A stretch of DNA of 40,493 bases. Origin: Hespellia stercorisuis DSM 15480 (GTDB lineage: Bacteria; Bacillota; Clostridia; Lachnospirales; Lachnospiraceae). This document shows, piece by piece, positions 30,884-38,408 of this stretch. The position numbers and the translations under genes are program-made. The notes beneath the pieces are model-generated. The model was not told the origin of the DNA. It was given only the letters and a program-made list of their open reading frames with translations, and did not search any database. Every line of letters starts with the position of its first letter. Within the stretch, counting starts at the first letter, position 1. The stretch covers positions 1 to 40,493 of the forward strand of contig NZ_FQZY01000040.1 in assembly GCF_900142165.1 (NCBI RefSeq). Reading direction: 5' to 3'.

Positions 30884-30917
30884 AGTAGCAAAGCGGATTA
30901 CGAATATCCGTTTTGAC
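30884..30917 (+). repeat. Dispersed hairpin repeat, family B copy 1
   Basis: AAAGCGGAT (30890-30898) pairs, with G-U, with ATCCGTTTT (30906-30914). The flanks AGTAGC and TTGAC also match copy 2 at 38063-38096. The two 34-base copies differ at about six positions, several of them compensating in the stem. Confidence 0.55.
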
Positions 30918-30968
30918 TATATGAAATAATATGTGATCATTTTAAATTTTTATTAATAGTACAATAAA

Positions 30969-31025
30969 AAACAAGCAATTTGCAGGCATACTTTTATATA
31001 CCCGTAAATTGCTTGTTTTTTTTGT
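30969..31025. terminator. Bidirectional terminator between rsmG and the hydrolase gene
   Basis: AAACAAGCAATTT (30969-30981) pairs with AAATTGCTTGTTT (31006-31018), followed by a T-run on the plus strand and by TTTTTATTG on the minus strand. Both convergent genes can use it. Confidence 0.8.
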
Positions 31026-31049
31026 TTTTCTATTTGATGAATGCTTTAC

Positions 31050-32009
31050 TTAAATAAATTCTAATAATTTTTTTAATGCTGCTATAAATTCATCAGGTTT
31101 TTCGAGCTGTGGAAGTTTCTTGGTTTCTTCTATTGTTATAATATTCATTCCAGGTATTTGGTTTTCATATTGAGCTGCTGCAAGTGCATATTCAGGGTTT
31201 GAGTTTCCAACTATGATACTGATATTGTTATTAATTGTGTTTAGACAGCGCAATACATTTGCATTTGTGTATTTTGATTTTATACTTGCATATAAGTATT
31301 TGGAACCTGTTTTCCCGGATTGAGAGGATTCTATATATGTTCTCAGTGTATTTTCTTCTATTTTTTCTCTGTCATAAAAGAAATCAGATTCAAAATCATC
31401 CTTTATTGATTTAGGATTCACGGCGATATTGTAAATTAGTGTTCCAAAAACTGGTACACCCATCATAGTGTGAATGAATTTTAATTTGTTAGTGGGTACC
31501 TTTGCTAATTCTGTAAGGCTTGATGGATTGATCATTACGATTTTATTAATAAGTTTGTCTTCATTCATGCAGGCCATCAGGACGAAAGAAGCAGAATCAC
31601 CTGTTGCAACTACATCTGGTTTCTCTTTTATGACGTTATCTATAAATTCGGTAAGCATTTTCATATAGATATAATTGGTGTAGACAACATTTGTTTTGTC
31701 TGATCGTCCACATCCAAGTAAGTCAAGTGCGTATACAGTGTGATTTTTTGCTAATTCTGAGACGACTTTATCCCATTCATTTAGCGAACTACACACATTT
31801 AAGTCATGTATTAATAGGAGAGGAGTTCCTTCACCTTCTTTTGTATAACATACCTTGCCAAAACTCGATTCATAATATTCACAAGCTGTTGTTGAAAGCA
31901 AATCATCGATTGTACATATGCAATTGATGATTTTATTTATACCATATATCGCCCCAACAGATAATGTTGAATAAAATGCACTTTTGAATAATTTTTTCTT
32001 TAAATTCAA
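31050..32009 (-). CDS. Membrane-anchored alpha/beta-hydrolase-fold protein with a degenerate triad
   Basis: 319 residues. An N-terminal hydrophobic stretch (about 10-33) likely anchors it; an alpha/beta hydrolase core follows. The nucleophile elbow reads TGDSASF (GxSxS instead of GxSxG). The oxyanion HG motif is HD (LLIHDLN). The loop that normally offers the acid reads VGNSNPEY. The C-terminal block that usually reads GHxPxxExP is KKLPQLEKP, so the catalytic His is Lys. LDLLGCGRSDK is conserved fold core. A family member sits at this place (rsmG-parA) in related genomes as far as I recall. It is probably a pseudoenzyme or an enzyme with an altered triad. It is the only minus-strand gene in the right-hand core cluster. 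Confidence 0.8.
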   Translation of the reverse strand: MNLKKKLFKSAFYSTLSVGAIYGINKIINCICTIDDLLSTTACEYYESSFGKVCYTKEGEGTPLLLIHDLNVCSSLNEWDKVVSELAKNHTVYALDLLGCGRSDKTNVVYTNYIYMKMLTEFIDNVIKEKPDVVATGDSASFVLMACMNEDKLINKIVMINPSSLTELAKVPTNKLKFIHTMMGVPVFGTLIYNIAVNPKSIKDDFESDFFYDREKIEENTLRTYIESSQSGKTGSKYLYASIKSKYTNANVLRCLNTINNNISIIVGNSNPEYALAAAQYENQIPGMNIITIEETKKLPQLEKPDEFIAALKKLLEFI

Positions 32010-32211
32010 TGTATCACCTGCTTTCCTTATCCATCTTATTATACTACAGAAATGCTTGTATTTAAAGGATTAATTGTGAATTATACTTGTCCATTTATTA
32101 TTTGATTTCATCAATTAAACTCCCTGCTTCAGGCATAAGTAGTAAAGCAAATTTAGAGTAAGAAATCTAAATTTATTACTTACAGTTAAAAAAATGATGA
32201 AAATTTATTAA

Positions 32212-32227
32212 TGTTTCACGTGAAACA
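32212..32227. promoter_or_regulatory. parS site 1
   Basis: Perfect 16-bp palindrome TGTTTCACGTGAAACA, the Spo0J/ParB loading sequence. Confidence 0.95.
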
Positions 32228-32448
32228 TTAATTGAAATCAAATGTACAGCAATAGTATTCTTATGTTTGATCATCCGAAAGTATGCATTAATTCAAGCGG
32301 GAAAACATTGAGTGCTGGGGATAATAATTATAGATTATGTTTGTAACTTCGACCAAAACCAAGGAGTTTTTATTACTTTTCTTTAGAAGTAAAGAAAAAT
32401 TTAATAAGACATAATCTGTAAAGTGACTTTGTGAAAAGTAGTGGGGAG

Positions 32449-32515
32449 TGTTATATCATGAATTTAAAGTACAAATTCATGAGCCTCATTCGCCGTTCGC
32501 CACTCGTGCAAGCAC
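32449..32515 (+). repeat. Dispersed hairpin repeat, family C copy 1
   Basis: Begins TGTTATATCATGAATTT; TCATGAATTT (32456-32465) pairs with AAATTCATGA (32473-32482). It continues CATTCGCCGTTCG and TGCAAG. The inverted copy 2 lies at 34973-35040, directly behind parB. Confidence 0.7.
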
Positions 32516-32604
32516 GGTGTCTCACTAGTGCTCATTATATCATGTCATCCGCAGTGCCGTTCGATTCCGCTCTGCTTCATCTCACTCGCGGGCTTTCGCC
32601 CTAT

Positions 32605-32689
32605 CAACAGGTAGCGACAAGTGTTTTCTTATGTGCAAGCACAACGTAAAAACTTGCCTTTACCTGTTGGCACTGCTTTTTGTTGTCGC
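32605..32689 (+). ncRNA. Candidate pseudoknotted RNA segment
   Basis: CAACAGGTA (32605-32613) pairs perfectly with TACCTGTTG (32661-32669). GCGACAA (32614-32620), inside that loop, pairs perfectly with TTGTCGC (32683-32689), outside it: an H-type pseudoknot. Inside are GTTTT/AAAAC (32623-32627 with 32649-32653) and TGTGC/GCACA (32632-32636 with 32639-32643). Found by reading only; transcription is unproven. Confidence 0.35.
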
Positions 32690-32791
32690 GTACATTATTG
32701 CTCTGCCAAAATAAAGAGTCTTTTATTAACTGATGTCTGGTATGTTATCACCAATTGCGGGGGTTAGAATATTAAATCCACTTTATTTAAA

Positions 32792-32807
32792 TGTTTCACG
32801 TGAAACA
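32792..32807. promoter_or_regulatory. parS site 2
   Basis: Perfect TGTTTCACGTGAAACA. Confidence 0.95.
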
Positions 32808-32858
32808 TCTAAAACATAAAATATCTCATATGAAATATCTAATACATAAAATGTGAAA

Positions 32859-32874
32859 TGTTTCACGTGAAACA
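32859..32874. promoter_or_regulatory. parS site 3
   Basis: Perfect TGTTTCACGTGAAACA, 67 bases after site 2; a decayed half-match (CATATGAAAT) lies between them. Confidence 0.95.
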
Positions 32875-33020
32875 TTTGAAAATATTATATAATTACAAAA
32901 AAACTACTAATACTCAATAAATCAGCTTCCTTAGACTAGGAAAAGTGAAAATATAAATTCTGAGTGCTGATCAAACTATACATAATACTTTAATTGGTAA
33001 AAAAATACAGATAAAAACGA

Positions 33021-33036
33021 TGTTTCACGTGAAACA
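33021..33036. promoter_or_regulatory. parS site 4, next to the parA promoter
   Basis: Perfect TGTTTCACGTGAAACA. A TATAAT (33065-33070) lies 28 bases further on and the parA start is at 33101, so ParB bound here could regulate parAB (inference). Confidence 0.93.
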
Positions 33037-33100
33037 TTGGGTAGATAAAAAAAAGAAAAGATGATATAATTATAAAGTGCAAATAGAAAGGGGTAAGAGT

Positions 33101-33871
33101 ATGGGAAGAATTATAGCTGTTGCCAATCAAAAGGGCGGCGTCGGTAAGACTACAACTGCAATCAATTTATCAGCAGCTTTAGCTGTTCAGGGTAAAAAAG
33201 TACTTGGAATTGACATGGATCCGCAGGGAAACATGAGCAGTGGACTTGGCGTTGATAAAAATGATGATGGCGCCAACATATATGATCTGATACTTGGGGA
33301 GAGCACAGTTGAAGAATGTATACGTAAAGATGTTTTAGAAAATCTTGATGTTTTGCCATCAGATATTAATCTTTCGGCAGCAGAGATAGAATTGATTGAT
33401 AATGATAATAAGCAATTTATCATAAGAGACGCAATATCTGGAATAGTAGATGATTATGACTTTATAATTATTGACTGTCCGCCAGCACTTGGAATGCTGA
33501 CAATTAACGCGTTGACAACAGCACACGGTGTACTTGTTCCAATTCAGTGTGAATATTATGCACTTGAAGGTTTAAGTCAGTTAATAAATACAATCGAACT
33601 TGTAAAAGAACGTCTTAATTCAGATTTGGAAATAGAAGGCGTGGTATTTACTATGTATGATGCCAGAACCAATTTATCTCTTCAGGTAGTTGAAAATGTG
33701 AAGGATAATCTTAATCAAAATGTTTATAAGACAATTATCCCTCGAAACATCAGACTTGCGGAAGCACCGAGCTATGGAATGCCAATTAATTTATACGATT
33801 CAAAGTCGACGGGTGCGGAAAGTTATAGATTGTTAGCAGATGAAGTGATTCATAAAGGAGAAGATGACTGA
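33101..33871 (+). CDS. soj: Chromosome partitioning ATPase ParA/Soj
   Basis: 256 residues. The chosen ATG has GAAAGGGG upstream. The deviant Walker A KGGVGKTT (11-18) is diagnostic of ParA/MinD ATPases; DMDPQGN and IIDCPPALG (Walker B) follow. It works with ParB on parS to segregate origins, and in B. subtilis also regulates DnaA. Its stop overlaps the parB start by one base (TGATG), so the two are coupled. Four parS sites lie in the 900 bases upstream. Confidence 0.96.
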   Translation: MGRIIAVANQKGGVGKTTTAINLSAALAVQGKKVLGIDMDPQGNMSSGLGVDKNDDGANIYDLILGESTVEECIRKDVLENLDVLPSDINLSAAEIELIDNDNKQFIIRDAISGIVDDYDFIIIDCPPALGMLTINALTTAHGVLVPIQCEYYALEGLSQLINTIELVKERLNSDLEIEGVVFTMYDARTNLSLQVVENVKDNLNQNVYKTIIPRNIRLAEAPSYGMPINLYDSKSTGAESYRLLADEVIHKGEDD

Positions 33872-34971
33872 TGGCAGTGAAGAGAAGTGGACTTGGAAAA
33901 GGCCTGGATAGTTTGATTCCAGATAGAAGAGCAGATAATAAAGAAAAGGCAAAAAAACAGGCAGCATCCGAAAAAATTGAAAAAGAAGCTAAGGTTGCAG
34001 CCGAAGAAAAGCCTGAGAGCAGTATAGAGGACAAACCAGAAGAAAAGACTAAAATCAAGACAGAACTCAAATCAGATGAGAAGATTGAAAGTAAGACAGA
34101 AGATAAGTCAGATAAAAAAGTAATTAAAGCAGAAAGTGTAATCAAAAGTGAAATCATTGAAGAGAAAAAAGAAATAAATGATTCCGGGGAAAAAATGGTG
34201 AAAATATCTCTTGTTGAACCTAACAGAGAACAGCCGAGAAAAGACTTTGATGAGGATGCACTGTTGGAACTTGCAGATTCCATAAAACAGTTTGGAGTAT
34301 TGCAGCCACTGCTCGTACAGAAGAAAAAAGATTATTACGAAATCGTTGCAGGTGAGAGACGCTGGAGAGCAGCAAAGCTGGCCGGTGTAAAAGAAGTACC
34401 TGTTGTAATAAAGGATTATACACAGCAGGAAATAGTGGAAATCTCATTGATTGAGAATATCCAAAGAGAAAATCTGAATCCGATTGAAGAAGCAATGGCC
34501 TTCAAAAAGTTATTGGAAGAATTTTCTCTAAAACAGGATGAGGTTGCGGAAAGAGTATCAAAAAGCAGAACTGCTGTTACAAATTCAATGCGTTTATTAA
34601 GACTGGACAGCAGAATACAACAGATGATTATCGATGATATGATTTCAACCGGACATGCAAGAGCATTACTTGCTATTGACGATAAAGAACAGCAATACAT
34701 TCTTGCTAATAAGATATTTGATGAAAAATTGAGTGTGCGTGAGACAGAAAAGTTGATAAAATCTCTTAAAAATCCTAAAAAAGAGACTAAGAAGCCATCG
34801 ATTGCAAACAATTTTATCTATGAAGATCTGGAAGAGAAGATGAAAAAAATCGTAGGAACAAAGGTCAGCGTAAATCAAAAAACGCAAGGTAAAGGAAAGA
34901 TTGAAATCGAGTTTTATTCCGAAGATGAGCTCGAACGTATATTCGACTTGATAATGTCGATCAGAGATTAA
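33871..34971 (+). CDS. spo0J: Chromosome partitioning protein ParB/Spo0J
   Basis: 366 residues. The N-terminal GLGKGLDSLIPD (7-18) is the ParA-stimulating peptide. An unusually long Lys/Glu-rich linker (about 22-107) follows, then the CTP-binding core with GERRWRAAKLAG (161-172) and ENIQRENLNPIEEA, the helix-turn-helix that reads parS, and a C-terminal dimer domain (after about 310). B. subtilis Spo0J has only a short linker, hence the extra length. Repeat family C copy 2 begins two bases after the stop. Confidence 0.96.
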   Translation: MAVKRSGLGKGLDSLIPDRRADNKEKAKKQAASEKIEKEAKVAAEEKPESSIEDKPEEKTKIKTELKSDEKIESKTEDKSDKKVIKAESVIKSEIIEEKKEINDSGEKMVKISLVEPNREQPRKDFDEDALLELADSIKQFGVLQPLLVQKKKDYYEIVAGERRWRAAKLAGVKEVPVVIKDYTQQEIVEISLIENIQRENLNPIEEAMAFKKLLEEFSLKQDEVAERVSKSRTAVTNSMRLLRLDSRIQQMIIDDMISTGHARALLAIDDKEQQYILANKIFDEKLSVRETEKLIKSLKNPKKETKKPSIANNFIYEDLEEKMKKIVGTKVSVNQKTQGKGKIEIEFYSEDELERIFDLIMSIRD

Positions 34972-34972
34972 G

Positions 34973-35040
34973 TCAAGCACTTGCATTTTTCGAACGGCGA
35001 ATGCCGATCATGAATTTGTACTTTAATTCATGATATAACA
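34973..35040 (-). repeat. Dispersed hairpin repeat, family C copy 2
   Basis: On the minus strand it begins TGTTATATCATGAATT and continues GTACAAATTCATGA, CATTCGCCGTTCG and TGCAAG as in copy 1, with small gaps. The stem is ATCATGAATT (35007-35016) with AATTCATGAT (35025-35034). It could terminate parAB transcripts. Confidence 0.7.
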
Positions 35041-35095
35041 CGCGTGTATATAAGAAAAAGTTTCAAAATAAATTCAGTAAAAGGAGAAACTATAG

Positions 35096-35629
35096 ATGGA
35101 AGGCGGATTATTTGCAAATATGGGACTTGACGCCTCGTATTTGATAATTTTACTGTTCTTGATACAAGTTTTGTTATTTGTATTGTTGATGAACGTAAAT
35201 ATGAAATATAATAGGTTAAAGACAAGTTATGCCTCGTTTATGAAGGGAAAAGATGGAAAGACTTTAGAGGAAAGTGTTCTTGACAGGTTTGAAGACATTG
35301 AATCTCTGATGGAGATGGCGAAGAAGAATAAGCAGGATATTAAAGATATCACAAGAAAAATAGAAGGTGATTATCAGAAACTTGGAATTGTGAAATACGA
35401 TGCATTTCATGAGATGGGCGGAAACTTAAGTTTTGCGCTGACAATGCTTGACGGAAATAACAATGGATGGATCATCAATGCAATGCACAGCAGAGATGGC
35501 TGCTATACCTACATCAAGGAAATCGTCAAGGGAGAGAGTTATATCGAACTGGCAGAGGAAGAGGCAGAGTCACTTGACAGAGCAATCTACCAGGAGGCAT
35601 ACGGACTTGACATTAAAGATCTGGTGTAA
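35096..35629 (+). CDS. DUF4446 membrane-anchored protein
   Basis: 177 residues. One membrane segment (about 13-33, SYLIILLFLIQVLLFVLL) is followed by a helical region and a globular C-terminus. KYDAFHEMGGNLSFALTMLDGNNNGWIINAMHSRDGCYTYIKEI is the recognised DUF4446 core. It commonly lies beside parAB in Clostridia; its function is unknown. AAGGAG precedes ATG. Confidence 0.88.
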   Translation: MEGGLFANMGLDASYLIILLFLIQVLLFVLLMNVNMKYNRLKTSYASFMKGKDGKTLEESVLDRFEDIESLMEMAKKNKQDIKDITRKIEGDYQKLGIVKYDAFHEMGGNLSFALTMLDGNNNGWIINAMHSRDGCYTYIKEIVKGESYIELAEEEAESLDRAIYQEAYGLDIKDLV

Positions 35630-35812
35630 AACAAGTAAAAAAGCGAATAAATCAAGAACAAAAATAAAGACGAATCTATAAATGCGAAGTAATAAGACGA
35701 AGCCAATAAGATGAGACAAACAAGATTAAACCGACAAGATGAAGCCAATGAAATAAAATCAAACTAAAAAAATGAAATAAATAAGATCAAGCCAATAAAA
35801 AGGAGAATAACC
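35630..35812 (+). repeat. A-rich leader of serS with three imperfect repeats
   Basis: AAGACGAAGCCAATAA (35694-35709), AAGATGAAGCCAATGAA (35736-35752) and AAGATCAAGCCAATAA (35783-35798) recur in a very A-rich 183-base gap. No T-box motif is visible. The last copy ends just before the serS ribosome site. Confidence 0.5.
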
Positions 35813-37096
35813 ATGTTAGATATCAAATTTGTAAGACAAAATCCAGATATAGTAAAGCAGAACATCAAAAATAAATTTCAGGATGAGAAACTTGCACTGG
35901 TAGATGAAGTGTTGGAATTAGATCAGAAAAACCGCGACATAAAAGGTGAGGTAGAAGCACTCAGAGCAAATAAGAACAAAGTTTCCAAACAGATCGGTGC
36001 ATTGATGGCTCAGGGTAAAAAACAAGAGGCAGAAGAAGTAAAAGCACAGATTGCAAAAGATGGAGAAAAAATTGAAATTTTATCTGCAGAGGAAAAAGAA
36101 GTTGAGGAAAAAATCAAGAGAAATATGATGATTATACCTAATATTATTGATCCTTCTGTGCCAATCGGAAAAGACGACAGTGAAAATGTTGAAATCCAGA
36201 AGTACGGAGAGCCGGTAGTACCTGAGTATGAAATTCCGTATCACACGCAGATCATGGAAAGCTTTGACGGAATTGATCTGGAGGCAGCAGGAAAAGTTGC
36301 GGGTAATGGATTTTATTATCTGATGGGCGATATCGCAAGACTTCATTCAGCAGTGATTTCTTATGCAAGAGATTTTATGATTGATCGTGGATTCACATAC
36401 TGTGTACCACCTTTTATGATTCGAAGCAACGTTGTGACCGGTGTCATGAGTTTCGCCGAGATGGATGCCATGATGTACAAAATCGAGGGAGAAGATCTGT
36501 ATCTGATCGGAACCAGTGAGCATTCCATGATCGGAAAATTTATTGACACAATGCTTGAGGAAAGTGAACTTCCGAAAACATTAACAAGCTACTCTCCATG
36601 TTTCCGCAAAGAAAAGGGTGCACATGGTATCGAGGAGCGTGGTGTATACAGAATCCATCAGTTTGAAAAACAGGAAATGATCGTGGTATGTAAACCGGAA
36701 GAGAGCAAGGCATGGTATGACAAACTGTGGCAGAACACAGTGGATCTGTTCCGCTCACTGGACATCCCGGTTCGTACACTGGAGTGCTGTTCAGGAGATT
36801 TGGCAGATTTGAAAGTAAAATCATGTGATGTTGAAGCATGGTCACCGAGACAGCAGAAATACTTTGAAGTAGGAAGCTGTTCTAATCTCGGAGATGCGCA
36901 GGCAAGAAGACTTGGAATCCGTGTAAAAGATGAAGATGGAAACAAATATTTTGCTCATACATTGAACAATACGGTAGTCGCACCACCGAGAATGCTGATC
37001 GCATTTTTGGAAAACAACCTGCAGGCGGACGGTTCTGTGAGAATCCCGGCACCATTACAGCCATACATGGGCGGACATACAGAACTTACAAAATAA
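35813..37096 (+). CDS. serS: Seryl-tRNA synthetase
   Basis: 427 residues, full length. Class II synthetase charging tRNA-Ser. An N-terminal coiled-coil arm (about 25-100, DEVLELDQKNRDIKGEVEALRANK...) binds the long variable arm of tRNA-Ser. Motif 2 is seen in CFRKEKGAHGIEERGVYRIHQFEKQEM and motif 3 in LNNTVVAPPRMLIAFLENN. AAGGAG lies 7 bases before ATG. Confidence 0.97.
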   Translation: MLDIKFVRQNPDIVKQNIKNKFQDEKLALVDEVLELDQKNRDIKGEVEALRANKNKVSKQIGALMAQGKKQEAEEVKAQIAKDGEKIEILSAEEKEVEEKIKRNMMIIPNIIDPSVPIGKDDSENVEIQKYGEPVVPEYEIPYHTQIMESFDGIDLEAAGKVAGNGFYYLMGDIARLHSAVISYARDFMIDRGFTYCVPPFMIRSNVVTGVMSFAEMDAMMYKIEGEDLYLIGTSEHSMIGKFIDTMLEESELPKTLTSYSPCFRKEKGAHGIEERGVYRIHQFEKQEMIVVCKPEESKAWYDKLWQNTVDLFRSLDIPVRTLECCSGDLADLKVKSCDVEAWSPRQQKYFEVGSCSNLGDAQARRLGIRVKDEDGNKYFAHTLNNTVVAPPRMLIAFLENNLQADGSVRIPAPLQPYMGGHTELTK

Positions 37097-37135
37097 AGAC
37101 TATTGGCGAAATATAATCCATAGTGGGAGTAATAT

Positions 37136-38011
37136 ATGCATCAGTATTTGAAAGCAATCGGCTTCTCGGATATAAAATGTAAAAGAGAAGAAAAAGAATT
37201 ACTCCGCAAGATTGAGAATACCTTTACTCATCAGACCATAGTTTCTTATGATGAAAATGCAGATTTTTGTGAATATAAGAAACAGTATGGAAAGAAGATC
37301 GGTATCGCTATCTGCGGAGAACTCGATACGGAAGAACATTTCGAGGCGGATTACTATTTTCCTTACTTTCGCGGTGACGGAGTCACGTCCTATGCTGATA
37401 TTACAGTGGAACGCCGCATTGAGAAGGAAGAATACATGGGAATCTGTGAGGATATCCGGGTGGATATCAGCCTGATCTTCCACCTGCAGAACGGTGTTGA
37501 GTACATGAAGGAGAAGCAGCTCGGCCTTATTCCGAAGCAGTCTACGTCTGTCACATTATCCGGATTATCAATGGGAGGAAAGATATTGTTTCCCGTGAAA
37601 AAGGATGAAGAACAGACGAAAATCAGAAATGAGCAGAGCCAGAACAGACTGTCACTCCTTAATGCGGCCCGCAAAGGCGATCAGACGGCCATAGAGACAC
37701 TTACACTGGATGACATAGATATGTATTCAAAAGTGTCCCGAAGATTGATTTCTGAGGACGTATTCAGCATTGTAGATACCTACTTCATGCCCTTCGGTGT
37801 GGAATGTGATCAATATTCAGTGCTGGGAGAGATTCTGAGAGTAGAAACGGTGGTAAATACTACCACAAACGAAGAATTGTATCAGATGTGTCTACATATC
37901 AATGAATTAAAGTTCGATGTATGCGTTCCGGTGGAGAAGGTGCTTGGAGAACCAGCGGTAGGAAGAAGATTTAAGGGAAATATCTGGCTTCAGGGATTTA
38001 TTAATTTTTAA
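37136..38011 (+). CDS. DUF3881 family protein
   Basis: 291 residues, starting MHQYLKAIGFSDIK. As I recall the family, it is found almost only in Lachnospiraceae, commonly near serS; its function is unknown. There is no signal peptide or membrane segment. A mostly beta N-terminal half (to about 180) contains FPYFRGDGVTSYADITVERR. A C-terminal half contains DVFSIVDTYFMPFGVECDQYSVLGEI and GRRFKGNIWLQGFINF. Regularly spaced aromatic and acidic residues suggest a globular cytosolic protein. It starts 39 bases after serS and is likely in the same operon. GGGAG precedes ATG. Confidence 0.85.
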   Translation: MHQYLKAIGFSDIKCKREEKELLRKIENTFTHQTIVSYDENADFCEYKKQYGKKIGIAICGELDTEEHFEADYYFPYFRGDGVTSYADITVERRIEKEEYMGICEDIRVDISLIFHLQNGVEYMKEKQLGLIPKQSTSVTLSGLSMGGKILFPVKKDEEQTKIRNEQSQNRLSLLNAARKGDQTAIETLTLDDIDMYSKVSRRLISEDVFSIVDTYFMPFGVECDQYSVLGEILRVETVVNTTTNEELYQMCLHINELKFDVCVPVEKVLGEPAVGRRFKGNIWLQGFINF

Positions 38012-38062
38012 AAAGACAGGGTGCTCATAATAACAATGAGCAGTGATATAAGGTTATGGGAA

Positions 38063-38096
38063 AGTGGCGGAGCGGATTGCAAATATCCGCTTTGAC
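38063..38096 (+). repeat. Dispersed hairpin repeat, family B copy 2
   Basis: AGCGGAT (38071-38077) pairs with ATCCGCT (38085-38091), perfect 7 bp. It matches the 34-base element at 30884-30917. Confidence 0.55.
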
Positions 38097-38163
38097 CCGT
38101 ACCCTGATCTGATCAGATAAAAATAAAGATAAGATAGTTTTTAACAGGAAAAATAGAAAAGAC

Positions 38164-38192
38164 TTGCATGAAATGCAAGGATAGTATAGAAT
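38164..38192 (+). promoter_or_regulatory. Possible promoter for the tRNA transcript
   Basis: TTGCAT (38164-38169), 17 bases, TAGAAT (38187-38192). It could drive the small frame at 38210 and the tRNA region. Confidence 0.4.
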
Positions 38193-38209
38193 ACTAAAGG
38201 AAAATAAAT

Positions 38210-38269
38210 ATGTCTCTGCAGTTCAATGGCAAGAAAAAATGTATATTTTCTAATTCAGAAATCGATTAG
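38210..38269 (+). CDS. Possible 19-residue leader peptide
   Basis: An ATG with AAAGGA 9 bases upstream opens a 19-codon frame (MSLQFNGKKKCIFSNSEID). It directly follows the promoter-like pair. It is too short to judge and may be chance. Confidence 0.2.
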   Translation: MSLQFNGKKKCIFSNSEID

Positions 38270-38337
38270 TGTTTATGAAAACCAAAACCTGATAAAGTGC
38301 TACAAACCCAGTGTTTAAGCCATTTATTAGGCACTAT

Positions 38338-38395
38338 GTTCCCTTAGTTAAATGGATATAACAATAGCCTCCTAAGCGAGCGTTGCAACAACAGC
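38338..38395 (+). pseudogene. 5'-half relic of a tRNA-Arg(CCT)
   Basis: GTTCCC, then a D-arm-like GTTA...TAAC, then an anticodon loop CTCCTAA inside GCCTCCTAAGCGA (38367-38379). That 13-mer is repeated exactly 72 bases later in the intact tRNA (38439-38451). After the loop no anticodon 3' stem, T-arm or acceptor can be formed. It looks like a decayed tandem copy or the left-over half of a split attachment site. Confidence 0.5.
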
Positions 38396-38408
38396 CAAAA
38401 CTAAATAA

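Larger units (their letters stand above)
30551..31049. other. Gap after rsmG with a DnaA box and a hairpin repeat
   Basis: About 500 non-coding bases. 30551-30720 is a purine-rich run of 'GTGAAAAnAT/AGTATA' variants. 30765-30773 is a perfect DnaA box (TGTGGATAA). 30884-30917 is a hairpin repeat also found at 38063-38096. 30969-31018 is a terminator. No gene is seen. Confidence 0.55.
32010..33100. other. 1.1-kb gap with parS sites, a repeat and a folded segment
   Basis: No credible gene. It holds four perfect parS palindromes, repeat family C copy 1 (32449-32515) and a locally GC-rich folded segment (32500-32690) in otherwise AT-rich DNA. A short open frame at 32431-32649 merely reads through the repeat. 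Confidence 0.7.
38012..38408. other. Gap before tRNA-Arg: hairpins, repeat, promoter, tRNA relic
   Basis: Contains TGCTCAT/ATGAGCA (38022-38028 with 38036-38042), repeat family B copy 2, hairpins CTTGCAT/ATGCAAG (38163-38179) and TAGTAT/ATACTA (38182-38196), a promoter-like pair, a 19-codon frame and a half-tRNA relic. Confidence 0.5.

Noticed and set aside
32431-32649. 72-codon open frame on the plus strand
   Set aside because: It reads through dispersed repeat C and the folded segment, has no homologous look, and its start lacks a ribosome site.
33037-33070. Housekeeping promoter for parA
   Set aside because: TATAAT is present, but the nearest TTG-type hexamer is 22 bases away, too far; the -35 is not identifiable.
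35630-35812. T-box riboswitch before serS
   Set aside because: No T-box sequence, specifier hairpin or antiterminator; the leader is A-rich and unstructured.
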